Assembly: GCA_030648295.1 (NCBI GenBank)
Contig: JAUSID010000139.1
Location: 62,001 to 126,000 of the forward strand
DNA from: Opitutaceae bacterium
GTDB taxonomy: Bacteria > Verrucomicrobiota > Verrucomicrobiia > Opitutales > Opitutaceae
Direction: 5' to 3'
DNA: 64,000 nt
Under the pieces are notes generated by a model that saw only the letters and a program-made list of their open reading frames with translations, searched no databases and was not told where the DNA came from. Shown piece after piece: positions 43,454 through 51,962 of this stretch (its first letter is position 1; every line of letters begins with the position of its first letter). Both the position numbers and the translations under genes were made by a program.

Positions 43454-44086
43454 ATGTCCCGCCCCGAAAACGCCAAACGCCCGCCCGCCACGACCGAGAT
43501 CACCGTGGCGCGGCGCATCGCCGCGTTGCGCGCCGAGAGCCACGTCACGCTCCGCGAACTGGCCGGGCGCACGGGACTTTCCGACGCTTATCTCAACCGG
43601 GTGGAGCGGCAGAAGACTCCCATCAATATCGCGAATCTCGAAAAAGTCGCGGGGGCCTTCGGTGTTTCCCTCGGCAGTTTTTTCGATGCCGACGAAGCGC
43701 GCCAGCCGCTCGTGGTCACGCGGGCCGGCGCCGGCCGCAAGGTCAGGTTTCGCGGTCGCACCGGATTCCGCGTCGACCTGCTCGCGCACTTGAAGAAAGG
43801 CAAGCTGATGGAGCCGCTGCTCGTTGATCTCGCCTCGGCTACCGCGCAGGTTCCGCTGCGGTCGCACCCCGGGCAGGAGTTCAACTACGTGATCGAGGGC
43901 CGTTGCGTCTTTCTTTATGGCAAGGAGCGGATCGAGCTCGGCACCGGCGATGCGGTTTATTTCGACGCGAGCGTGCCGCATGTTTGCCGCGCCCTGGACA
44001 AGGGGCCCGCGCGAATTCTCGCGCTCGTTGCCTCCGCCGATTACCCGCTGCACGGCAACATCGCGGTGTTGCTGGACGACCGATGA
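43454..44086 (+). CDS. XRE-cupin transcriptional regulator of the apiose operon
   Basis: The 210-residue regulator has an N-terminal helix-turn-helix (VARRIAALRAESHVTLRELA, TGLSDAYLNRVERQKTPINI). A C-terminal cupin sensor domain follows (LRSHPGQEFNYVIEGRCVFL, then LGTGDAVYFDASVPHVCRAL). Such proteins bind a metabolite in the cupin and control the adjacent catabolic genes. It is the first gene of the run, its stop overlaps the next ATG (ATGA), and an AGGG lies eight bases before its start. The ligand is probably an apiose-pathway sugar acid or the sugar itself, inferred from position only. Confidence 0.88.
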   Translation: MSRPENAKRPPATTEITVARRIAALRAESHVTLRELAGRTGLSDAYLNRVERQKTPINIANLEKVAGAFGVSLGSFFDADEARQPLVVTRAGAGRKVRFRGRTGFRVDLLAHLKKGKLMEPLLVDLASATAQVPLRSHPGQEFNYVIEGRCVFLYGKERIELGTGDAVYFDASVPHVCRALDKGPARILALVASADYPLHGNIAVLLDDR

Positions 44087-45762
44087 GCCGCGCCCGCGAT
44101 TTCGTCATCGGACCGCTGGCCTTTCGCCTCGACCCCGGCACGGGCATGGTTCGCAACGTACGCTTTCATGGGCACGAAATTGTCCGGGGCATTTATCCCG
44201 CCGTCCGCGATGCAGACTGGGCCACGGTGTCGCCGACCGTCCCCTCGCCCGACATCTCCGCATCAGCCGGGATCGCTCGAGTCCGCATGAGCGGACGCGT
44301 TTCCGGTGAGGGCATTGACCTCGAATGGAATGCGGACATCGAAGCGACGGCCGGTGGTTCGCTCCGCTACCGTTGGAGCGGCTGCGCGCTGCGCGATTTC
44401 GCCACCAACCGCACCGGCCTGTGCGTGCTGCATCCCGCGGAAATCGCCGGCACCGCCTGCGTCATCGAGCATCCGGATGGGCGGACCGAAGCGACGGCGT
44501 TTCCCCAGACGGTCTCGCCGCACCAGCCATTCCGCGAGGTGCGCGCGATCACGCATGAGGCTGCGCCTGGCTTGACCGTTGGCGTTCGCCTGGAGGGCGA
44601 GGTTTTCGAAACGGAGGATCAGCGCAACTGGACCGACGCGTCGTTCAAAACGTATTGCCGTCCGCTCGACTGGCCGCGGCCGTATCAACTGAAGAGCGGC
44701 ACAACGATCGAACATACCGTCACCGTGACGGCGCGCGGAACGCCACCCACCCGACCGGTCATGGCAACCGGCATTCGACTTTCCCGCGCGCTAATCGCCA
44801 CCCGGCTGCCGCGCATTGGCTTTGGTCTGCCGGGTCCGATTCCCGAAAACCTGCGCAAACGCGTGCGGGCGCTTCGACCGAGTCATGTCCGCATCGAGGT
44901 TTCTCCCGAGCAGCTGCCGGAAATGCTGGCGTGGGCGCGCGCCGACGCGGAGTTGCTCAACTGTGAGCTGGAAGTCGCGCTCCGCGGTGCAACGTCGACC
45001 GTGTTGGCGCGGTCGAATTTCCCGGCGCAGTGCAGCCTCCATCTTTTCGATGAACAGGGAAACAGTGCGCCCGCCGAAGTCGTGTCGGCATGGCGCGGAG
45101 CGGGATTCACCGCAATCGGCACCGGAACGTTGAATCATTTTGTCGCGCTGAACCGTCAGCCTCCCGCCACGCGGAGCGAGCACGACTGGACGACTTTTGG
45201 CATCAACGCGCAGGTGCACACCTTCGACGACCAGTCGGTGATCGAAACACTCTCGCAACATGGCGTTGTCGCCCGGCAGGCGCAGGCACTCGGCGGCGGC
45301 CGGCCCGTGGCCATCGCGCCGATCGTACTGGGCCCGTCGGCCGATTCCACTGATGGCCGGTTGCACGGCCAATTCGCCGCCCGCTGGGTTCTGGGAAGTC
45401 TCGTCCGGCTGGCAGCGGCGGGAGGTGTCGACCGCGTGACTTTTTTTCGCACCCACGGTCCCGGGGGATTTCTGCGCGGGGACGGCATCACACCCGCGGA
45501 ACATCTTTTTCGGGTTCTCGCCGGCAACACGGGGAAGCATTTCACCTTGGGGACCGAACCGGGCCGCAACGTCGACGCGCTGCTGGTAGCGGCGGGAAAC
45601 GACCGCCGTTTGCTCGTCGCGCACGAGGATGAAAATGCGGTGCCGATCGAGATTCCATTTGGCGGCGCCGCCGGCACGCTTGGTCATGAGGCCGCGCCCT
45701 TTTCCGGAGGCCATGCGCTGGTCCCGCCGCACGCCGTGTGGCAACTCCACCTTTCGCCATGA
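44083..45762 (+). CDS. apnL: D-apionate lactonase-like protein
   Basis: The 559-residue cytoplasmic protein (no signal peptide) starts MSRARDFVIGPLAFRLDPGT. It has the pattern I associate with ApnL: a first domain around VRNVRFHGHEIVRGIYPAVR with RDADWATVSPTV, then IGFGLPGPIPENLRKRVRAL and GTLNHFVALNRQPP. ApnL hydrolyses D-apionolactone to D-apionate, the second step of oxidative D-apiose catabolism. The overlap with the regulator and with the dehydrogenase that makes the lactone supports this. The family has few other known functions; assignment is by recollection of sequence layout plus context. Confidence 0.7.
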   Translation: MSRARDFVIGPLAFRLDPGTGMVRNVRFHGHEIVRGIYPAVRDADWATVSPTVPSPDISASAGIARVRMSGRVSGEGIDLEWNADIEATAGGSLRYRWSGCALRDFATNRTGLCVLHPAEIAGTACVIEHPDGRTEATAFPQTVSPHQPFREVRAITHEAAPGLTVGVRLEGEVFETEDQRNWTDASFKTYCRPLDWPRPYQLKSGTTIEHTVTVTARGTPPTRPVMATGIRLSRALIATRLPRIGFGLPGPIPENLRKRVRALRPSHVRIEVSPEQLPEMLAWARADAELLNCELEVALRGATSTVLARSNFPAQCSLHLFDEQGNSAPAEVVSAWRGAGFTAIGTGTLNHFVALNRQPPATRSEHDWTTFGINAQVHTFDDQSVIETLSQHGVVARQAQALGGGRPVAIAPIVLGPSADSTDGRLHGQFAARWVLGSLVRLAAAGGVDRVTFFRTHGPGGFLRGDGITPAEHLFRVLAGNTGKHFTLGTEPGRNVDALLVAAGNDRRLLVAHEDENAVPIEIPFGGAAGTLGHEAAPFSGGHALVPPHAVWQLHLSP

Positions 45763-46784
45763 AACGACTTCGCTTCGCCATTCTCGGCACCGGCTTCTGG
45801 TCGCACTACCAGCTGGCCGCATGGCGGGAGCTGAAAGAAGTGGAGTGCGTCGCGCTCTACAACCGCACGCGGGCGAAAGCGGAGGCGCTCGGCCGCGAAT
45901 TTGGGATCACCGCGATTTATGACGACCCGGCGGAATTGCTGAAGCAGGAGAAAATCGATTTCGTCGACATCATCACCGATGTCGACCGTCACGCGAAACT
46001 CACGCGGCTCGCCGCCAGCCACGGCGCCGCGGTGATTTGCCAGAAGCCGATGGCAGCGACACGGCGCGAAGCGGAGGCAATGGTTTCGTTCTGCCAGACA
46101 CGACGCGCTCCACTTTTAATCCACGAAAATTTCAGGTGGCAGGCGCCGCTGCGCGCTCTCGCCGCCAAGCTCGAACGCAACGCGATCGGTCGTCCGTTCC
46201 GCGCCCGGATCGACTTCATTTCCGGATTCCCGGTTTTCGATAATCAGCCGTTCCTCGCCGGGCTGGAGCAGTTCATCATCACCGACGTCGGCAGTCACAC
46301 GCTCGACGTCGCGCGTTTCCTTTTCGGCGAGGCGAAGTCGGTTTACTGCCGCACCCAGCGGGTCCACAAAACGATCAAAGGTGAGGACGTCGCGACGATC
46401 ATCATGGAAATGCGCAACGGCATGCACGTGACCGTGAACATGGCGTACGCCGGAAATGCGCTCGAGCGCGACGCGTTTCCCGAAACGCTCGTGTTCGTCG
46501 AGGGCGAAACCGGCAGCGTGGAATTGTCGCCGGGTTGCGTATTGCGCACGACCACGCGCCGCGGGACGCGGCTCCGCACCGTGACGCCGCCGCATTACGA
46601 CTGGGCCGACCCGCGCTACGCCGTCGTTCACTCCAGTATCGTCCCCTGCAACGCGAACCTGCTGGCCGCGCTGCAGGGCCGCGGTCGCGCCGAGACCACG
46701 GGCGACGACAATCTGCAGACGGTCCGCCTGGTGTTTGGCGCATACGAATCCGCCAAGCGCGGCAAACCCGTGCTGCTATCCTGA
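45759..46784 (+). CDS. apsD: Gfo/Idh/MocA oxidoreductase, probable D-apiose dehydrogenase
   Basis: The 341-residue NAD(P)-dependent enzyme has a Rossmann start (RFAILGTGFWSHYQLAAW), the catalytic-lysine segment VICQKPMAATRREAEAM and HENFRWQAPLRAL in the C-terminal domain. The QKP variant of the usual EKP motif is, to my knowledge, characteristic of the ApsD group. ApsD oxidises D-apiose to D-apionolactone. Its ATG overlaps the stop of the lactonase gene, so substrate and product enzymes are coupled. A general sugar dehydrogenase of the family remains the alternative. It ends 9 bases before the next gene. Confidence 0.7.
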   Translation: MKRLRFAILGTGFWSHYQLAAWRELKEVECVALYNRTRAKAEALGREFGITAIYDDPAELLKQEKIDFVDIITDVDRHAKLTRLAASHGAAVICQKPMAATRREAEAMVSFCQTRRAPLLIHENFRWQAPLRALAAKLERNAIGRPFRARIDFISGFPVFDNQPFLAGLEQFIITDVGSHTLDVARFLFGEAKSVYCRTQRVHKTIKGEDVATIIMEMRNGMHVTVNMAYAGNALERDAFPETLVFVEGETGSVELSPGCVLRTTTRRGTRLRTVTPPHYDWADPRYAVVHSSIVPCNANLLAALQGRGRAETTGDDNLQTVRLVFGAYESAKRGKPVLLS

Positions 46785-46792
46785 TCCTTTCC

Positions 46793-47632
46793 ATGGCTAC
46801 CACCTCAATCGCACTCGTCGGCGCCGGCGGCAAAATGGGCTGCCGCCTCACCGACAATTTTCTCAAATGCGCCGATTATGCGGTGCACTATCTGGAGATT
46901 TCGCCGAAGGGCCTCGAGAACCTGAAGTCGCGCGGCGTCACCGTGTCGGACCAGGAGTCCGCCGTGCCGTCCGCCGACGTCGTCATCCTCGCGGTGCCTG
47001 ACGTGGCGATCGGCGCGATCTCCCGCGACGTGGTGCCGCAGATGAAACCCGGCGCGTTGCTGCTCACGCTCGATCCCGCCGCGCCGCTCGACGGGCAGAT
47101 CGCCACCCGACCGGACGTCGGCTGTGTCATCACTCATCCCTGCCATCCCTCGATCTTCAATTGGGAGCCGACCGAGAAAGGGTTTCGTGACTTCTATGGC
47201 GGCATCTCGGCGAAACAGGCCGTTGTCTGCGCGCTCATGAGCGGCACCGAGGCGGATTACGAGCGGGCGGTGAAAGTAGCCACGGCGATGTATGCGCCGG
47301 TCAAGCACGTGCACCGTGTCACCCTGGAACAGATGGCGATCCTCGAGCCCGCGATGGTCGAGACGCTCGCGCAGACCTGCATGGAGGTGGTGCGCGAAGG
47401 CTACGACACCATCGTGGCGAAAGGCGTGCCGGCCGACGCCGCGCGGGATTTCGTCCTCGGCCACCTGCGTATCCAGATTGCGGTGCTGTTCGGCGAGGTG
47501 AACGGCACGTTCTCGGACGCCGCCTACAAAATCAGCAAGCGCGCGAAACCGGTCCTCTTCCGCGAGGGCTGGAAGAAAATCTTCGAACTCGACGACATTC
47601 GCGAACAGGTCCGCGATATCACGACGCGGTGA
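46793..47632 (+). CDS. apnO: D-apionate oxidoisomerase (phosphogluconate-dehydrogenase-like)
   Basis: The 279-residue protein begins MATTSIALVGAGGKMGCRLT, a Rossmann fold with GAGGKMG. It continues PSADVVILAVPDVAIGAISR, VITHPCHPSIFNWEPTEKG and a helical C-terminal domain (EQMAILEPAMVETLAQTCME, AARDFVLGHLRIQIAVLFGE). This is the phosphogluconate-dehydrogenase-C-terminal-domain family in which ApnO converts D-apionate to 3-oxo-isoapionate. The THPCHP and KMGCRLTDN blocks match the ApnO pattern I recall. It lies directly after the dehydrogenase and before the TIM-barrel gene. Confidence 0.75.
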   Translation: MATTSIALVGAGGKMGCRLTDNFLKCADYAVHYLEISPKGLENLKSRGVTVSDQESAVPSADVVILAVPDVAIGAISRDVVPQMKPGALLLTLDPAAPLDGQIATRPDVGCVITHPCHPSIFNWEPTEKGFRDFYGGISAKQAVVCALMSGTEADYERAVKVATAMYAPVKHVHRVTLEQMAILEPAMVETLAQTCMEVVREGYDTIVAKGVPADAARDFVLGHLRIQIAVLFGEVNGTFSDAAYKISKRAKPVLFREGWKKIFELDDIREQVRDITTR

Positions 47633-47651
47633 CCTGGCGCCGCGAAACCCC

Positions 47652-48473
47652 ATGCAACTCGGCGTAAGCTCGTTTGCCTTTGGTTGGGCCGTCGCCGCCG
47701 GCAGTCCGCCGGCGCCGGCCGCCTTCACCGCCGACACGCTGCTCGATTTCGCGGTGGCGCACCGGGTGCCGGTGATTCAGTTCGGCGATAACCTGCCCCT
47801 GCATGCGCTGGCCGACAACGAGCTGGCTCGGTTCGGCGCCCGCGCGCACTCGCAAGCCGTCGCGATCGAAACCGGAGCGCGGGGACTGACGGCCGGGCAC
47901 CTCGATCGCTATATCGCGATTTCCCGCCGGCTCGACGCGCGGCTGCTGCGCTTCGTCATCGATGCAAAGGAATACGAGCCCGATCTGACCACCGTCACGG
48001 GTATCATTCGCCACGCCCTGCCTGCGCTTCGCGCCGCGAACCTGGTGCTCGGAATCGAAAATCACGACCGCTTTCCCTGCGGCACGCTGCGCGAGCTGAT
48101 CGATGGCATCGCGAGCGAGCATGTCGGGATCTGCCTCGACACGGCCAATTCGCTCGGCGCCGGCGAAGGCATTGGTGAAGTTCTCGCGACGCTCGCGCCC
48201 GTGTGTGTGAATCTTCACGTCAAGGACTTCGCGATCCAGCGTGTGCCGCATGCGATGGGCTTCAGCGTGAGCGGGCGCTCGCTGGGGCACGGCATGCTTC
48301 CGCTGGCCCGCGTGGTCGAGGCCGTCGCGTCTCACGGCCGATGCCGCACCGCCGTCGTGGAACTGTGGCCGCCGCCCGAACCGGACATGACGGCCACGCT
48401 GGCCAAGGAAATGCGCTGGGCGCAGCAAAGCGTCGCCGTATTGCGCGAAGCGCTGACGGCCCTCCCTTGGTAG
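47652..48473 (+). CDS. oiaC: Xylose-isomerase-like TIM-barrel protein, candidate 3-oxo-isoapionate decarboxylase
   Basis: The 273-residue cytoplasmic protein of the sugar-phosphate isomerase/epimerase family starts MQLGVSSFAFGWAVAAG. Metal-site strands are visible: LVLGIENHDRFP (Glu), GICLDTANSLGAGEG (Asp), VNLHVKDFAIQ (His) and VVELWPPPEPDM (Glu). In the apiose pathway OiaC of this superfamily decarboxylates 3-oxo-isoapionate to L-erythrulose. Position directly after apnO makes that the best guess. The superfamily is broad, so an epimerase or isomerase role is possible. The gap to the next gene is only about 30 bases. Confidence 0.62.
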   Translation: MQLGVSSFAFGWAVAAGSPPAPAAFTADTLLDFAVAHRVPVIQFGDNLPLHALADNELARFGARAHSQAVAIETGARGLTAGHLDRYIAISRRLDARLLRFVIDAKEYEPDLTTVTGIIRHALPALRAANLVLGIENHDRFPCGTLRELIDGIASEHVGICLDTANSLGAGEGIGEVLATLAPVCVNLHVKDFAIQRVPHAMGFSVSGRSLGHGMLPLARVVEAVASHGRCRTAVVELWPPPEPDMTATLAKEMRWAQQSVAVLREALTALPW

Positions 48474-48502
48474 TTGGAATTGCGCTACGCTATTTAACCC
48501 CC

Positions 48503-49960
48503 ATGCACCTCACTTGCCGCGTCATTCTCCTCGCTGCGCTCATCGGAGCCATCGCCAGCCGCACGCCGGTCCAGGCCGCGACCGCGCTGCCCGCGCTCAA
48601 GGTCAGCGAAAACCAGCGCTTCCTCGTTACCGCCGATGGGAAGCCGTTTTTCTATCTCGGCGATACGGCCTGGGAGTTGTTTCACCGGCTGAACCGTGAA
48701 CAGGCCGTGCAGTACCTGGATCTCCGCGCGAAGCAGCGTTACACCGTGATCCAGGCCGTGGCGCTCGCCGAGCTCGAGGGACTCGCGGATCCGAATGCGT
48801 ATGGCGACCTCCCGCTCATCGAAACCGATCCCGGACGCCCGGCCGTCACTCCGGGCTCCGACCCGAAAAATGGGGCCGCCTACGACTACTGGGATCATGT
48901 GGACTTTATCGTCAACGAAGCGAACCGCCGCGGGATCTACATTGGGTTTCTACCGACGTGGGGCCGGTGGGTGCCGAACGAGCGCAAGGAAGACAAGCAG
49001 ATCGTATTCAATGCCGAGAACGCCGGGCGTTATGGAAAGTTCCTCGGGGAGCGCTACCGCGGCAAAGGCATCATTTGGGTACTCGGCGGTGACCGCTCCG
49101 CCCAGGGCATCGAACCGATCTGGCGGGCGATGGCCAAAGGCATCGCCATCGGCGTCTCAGGCCAGGAGGACTACTCGGCGCTATTGATGACGTTTCACCC
49201 GCGCGGCGGATTGACGTCGTCGACGTGGTTTCATGGCGACCCGTGGCTCGACTTCAACATGCAGCAGACCGGCCACAGTCCGGTATCCACGAACGCAGCC
49301 ACCAAGACGACGTGGCAGAGAATCACCGATGACTATCAACGCACGCCGGTGAAGCCGGTGCTCGATGGGGAACCACTTTACGAGGATCACCCGATTGGCT
49401 TTCGCGCGGCGCGCGAGAATGGGTACTCGTTCGACGCCCATGTGCGCCAGCGCGCCTACTGGCATGTCTTCGCCGGCGCCTGCGGCCACACCTATGGCCA
49501 TCACTCGGTCTGGCAGATGTATTCGGCCGGCAGGAAACCGATCAATGGTCCCCTGCTCTACTGGCACGAGGCGATTCACCGCCCGGGCGCTGATCAAATG
49601 CGGCATGTCCGCGCGCTGATCGAGTCGCGGCCGATTCTCTCGCGCGTGCCCGACCAATCGCTCGTCGTCGACGCGCTCAAAGGCGCCGACTTTATCGCGG
49701 CGACACGCGGCGATGGATATGCCTTCATCTACAGCGCGCAAGGCCGCACGTTCATGGCGAACCTGGGGAAAATCTCCGGCCCGCGCGTCGTCGCGTGGTG
49801 GTTCAATCCGCGCAACGGGGCCGCGGAAAAAATTGGCCCCTTCGACAACACCGGAACGCGCGAGTTCGTGCCGCACATCCATGGCGGTTTTGGTACCGAC
49901 ATGGTGCTCGTGCTCGACGACGCCGCGAAAAACTTCCCCGCTCCGGGAACGGCGAAATGA
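48503..49960 (+). CDS. Secreted GH140-like (DUF4038) glycosidase, probable apiosidase
   Basis: The 485-residue product has a signal peptide (MHLTCRVILLAALIGAIASR, cleaved near VQA). A DUF4038-type TIM barrel follows: NQRFLVTADGKPFFYLGDTA, WELFHRLNREQAVQYL, GFLPTWGRWV, then GGDRSAQG with Asp at about residue 197 and LDGEPLYED with Glu at about residue 290. These correspond to the catalytic pair of the GH140 endo-apiosidase that acts on rhamnogalacturonan II. The C-terminus is a DUF5060-like beta domain (YSAQGRTFMANLG). It would release apiose in the periplasm for the ABC importer. Its stop overlaps the binding-protein start. Confidence 0.78.
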   Translation: MHLTCRVILLAALIGAIASRTPVQAATALPALKVSENQRFLVTADGKPFFYLGDTAWELFHRLNREQAVQYLDLRAKQRYTVIQAVALAELEGLADPNAYGDLPLIETDPGRPAVTPGSDPKNGAAYDYWDHVDFIVNEANRRGIYIGFLPTWGRWVPNERKEDKQIVFNAENAGRYGKFLGERYRGKGIIWVLGGDRSAQGIEPIWRAMAKGIAIGVSGQEDYSALLMTFHPRGGLTSSTWFHGDPWLDFNMQQTGHSPVSTNAATKTTWQRITDDYQRTPVKPVLDGEPLYEDHPIGFRAARENGYSFDAHVRQRAYWHVFAGACGHTYGHHSVWQMYSAGRKPINGPLLYWHEAIHRPGADQMRHVRALIESRPILSRVPDQSLVVDALKGADFIAATRGDGYAFIYSAQGRTFMANLGKISGPRVVAWWFNPRNGAAEKIGPFDNTGTREFVPHIHGGFGTDMVLVLDDAAKNFPAPGTAK

Positions 49961-50973
49961 CCCACCCCATGAAATTTTTCCTCCGCGTCTGTCTTCTCGC
50001 CGCCTGCACCGGACTCGTTGGCTGCCAGAAATCGGAGACGACTTCCGCGGGCACGGCCGGCGCGAAGCCACTCACCATCGGGGTCGCGTTCGAGACGCTG
50101 CAAACCGAGTATTGGGTCGCAGGCTTCGAGGCGATCAAAGCCGATCTGAAGAAGCGCGGCCATACCATGCTCGAGGCGGTGTCCGATGGCGACACCAACC
50201 GGCAGTTCGACCAGGTGAAAAACTTCATCACGCGCAAGGTCGACGGCATCATCCTGGTGCCGAAAGACGCCAAGACGTGCCTGCCAATCATCAAGGCCGC
50301 CAACGCGGCGAACGTGCCCATCGTCCTGTTCAATCGTCCCGCCGACAAGAGCGACGCGAAGTCAGTGGCAGTGGTGGCCGACAATTTTGCGCTCACGCGG
50401 GAGACCGTCGCCTATCTCGTGAGCGAGGCGAAAAAGGCGGGCCGCAAGCACAAGGCTGCCATTCTCATTGGTGATCTCGGGGACATCAACGCGATCGGCC
50501 GCCGCGACGGATTCGACGCAGCGATCAAGGGCAGCGAGAGCGTCGTCGAGGTGGTCGCACGCATTCCGACCGAATGGAACCAGGAGAAGGCGCAGGCCGG
50601 GCTCGTGAACGCGCTGCAGGCCAGCCCGGACATCAACTTCATTTTCACCAGCTCGGATTTTCTGCTCCCGAGCATCGTCAGCGCGCTCAAAACCGCGGGC
50701 AAGTATCACCAGATCGGAATGCCGGGCCATGTGATCCTCGGCGGGTTCGACGGGGATGCCACGGCGTATCAACTGCTCAAGGACGGCTACCTCGACGCGA
50801 CCGGCGTGCAGGATGTGTATTTCGAGGCCGCGCAATGCATCCAGGCCGTGATCGACTTGCGCGCGGGCCGGACGGTGCCCGACCTGATCCGCGATCCGGG
50901 GTTCGTCATTCATCAGGCCAACCTCCAGCAGAAAGCGGCGCAGATGTGGGGCGCGCAAATGAGCAAGAAGTGA
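49957..50973 (+). CDS. Periplasmic sugar-binding lipoprotein of an ABC importer (ribose type)
   Basis: The 338-residue protein has a lipoprotein signal (MKFFLRVCLLAACTGLVGCQ) with lipobox LVGC. The pentose-binding fold of the RbsB type follows: IGVAFETLQTEYWVAGFEAI, FITRKVDGIILVPKDAKTCL, VPIVLFNRPADKSDA and HVILGGFDGDATAYQLLKDG. It delivers the sugar to the adjacent permeases. ATG 49957 overlaps the glycosidase stop; ATG 49969 is an alternative giving a cleaner signal. D-apiose is the inferred ligand because binding proteins of this family are known apiose binders and the catabolic genes are adjacent. Confidence 0.85.
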   Translation: MTHPMKFFLRVCLLAACTGLVGCQKSETTSAGTAGAKPLTIGVAFETLQTEYWVAGFEAIKADLKKRGHTMLEAVSDGDTNRQFDQVKNFITRKVDGIILVPKDAKTCLPIIKAANAANVPIVLFNRPADKSDAKSVAVVADNFALTRETVAYLVSEAKKAGRKHKAAILIGDLGDINAIGRRDGFDAAIKGSESVVEVVARIPTEWNQEKAQAGLVNALQASPDINFIFTSSDFLLPSIVSALKTAGKYHQIGMPGHVILGGFDGDATAYQLLKDGYLDATGVQDVYFEAAQCIQAVIDLRAGRTVPDLIRDPGFVIHQANLQQKAAQMWGAQMSKK

Positions 50974-51962
50974 GTGACGCGGCGACAGCCCGGTCCTGGC
51001 GCGCCACCGCGGCGCGCGTCCTGTTCTCCGACTACTTTGTGCTGTGGCTGTGCGTCGTCTACGTCGCCGTGGTCGCGCCGTTCACGCCCGGGTTTCTGAC
51101 CCTCGAAAACGCCGGCAATCTGCTCGCGACGCTGCTCCCGCTGTTCGTCGTCGCGCTCGGCCAGACGCTCGTGCTCATCACGGGCGGAATCGACCTTTCG
51201 GTCACGTCCATCATCGGGCTCTGCAGCATCACCGGCGCGCTGGCCATGAACGACGACACCGGCTGGCTCGCGCGCAGTCCGATGGCGATGCCGGTCGGCG
51301 CCGGCGTGATGCTGGCCGCCGGCGCCCTGGTGGGTGGATTCAACGGCACCGCGATCACGCGGTTCCGGATGCCGCCGTTCATCGTGACGCTCGCCTCGAT
51401 GATGGGCGTGAGCGGCGCGGCGGTCTGGCTGACTCAGTCGAAAACCATCAACCGGCTGCCCGATGCGTTCAACGCGCTTGGCGGCAAAACCACCATCGCC
51501 CTGGTGATTGCCCTTGTCGTCGGAATCAGCGTTCACGTGATGCTCAGCCGATCGATGTTCGGCCGGTGGCTTTACGCCGTCGGCCATAACGCCCGCACCG
51601 CCCGCGTCTCGGGGGTGCCGGTGAACGGTGTCATTCTCGGCGCCTACATTTGCTCCGGCGTCCTCGCCGCGGTGGCGGCAATTCTCTACACCGGGCAGGC
51701 CGAGACCGGCTCACCTGTATTGGGACAGCGCATACTGCTGGATGTCATCGGCGCCACGGTGATCGGCGGTACGAGCCTGTTTGGCGGCCGGGGCAAGGTG
51801 CTCTGGACGCTCTTCGGCGTGCTTTTCCTCAAGCTCGTCGACAACAGTCTCAACCTGCTGAGCCTCTCCCTTTTCACCCTCACGATCGTCAAGGGGGTGG
51901 TGATTCTGCTCGCCGCCTTGCTCGATTCGCTCCGCACACGGCTGGGGCCGGCCGATCGATGA
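50970..51962 (+). CDS. ABC importer permease 1 (RbsC type)
   Basis: The 330-residue integral membrane protein starts at GTG 50970, overlapping the previous stop by four bases. The RbsC/BPD_transp_2 pattern is clear: LGQTLVLITGGIDLSVTSII, GGFNGTAITRFRMPPFIVTL, GHNARTARVSGVPVNGVILG and VIGATVIGGTSLFGGRGKVL. About ten transmembrane helices are visible. Two different permease genes flank the ATPase gene, so the channel is probably a heterodimer. The GTG start decides the frame; an internal ATG start would lose the first helix. Confidence 0.87.
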   Translation: MSDAATARSWRATAARVLFSDYFVLWLCVVYVAVVAPFTPGFLTLENAGNLLATLLPLFVVALGQTLVLITGGIDLSVTSIIGLCSITGALAMNDDTGWLARSPMAMPVGAGVMLAAGALVGGFNGTAITRFRMPPFIVTLASMMGVSGAAVWLTQSKTINRLPDAFNALGGKTTIALVIALVVGISVHVMLSRSMFGRWLYAVGHNARTARVSGVPVNGVILGAYICSGVLAAVAAILYTGQAETGSPVLGQRILLDVIGATVIGGTSLFGGRGKVLWTLFGVLFLKLVDNSLNLLSLSLFTLTIVKGVVILLAALLDSLRTRLGPADR

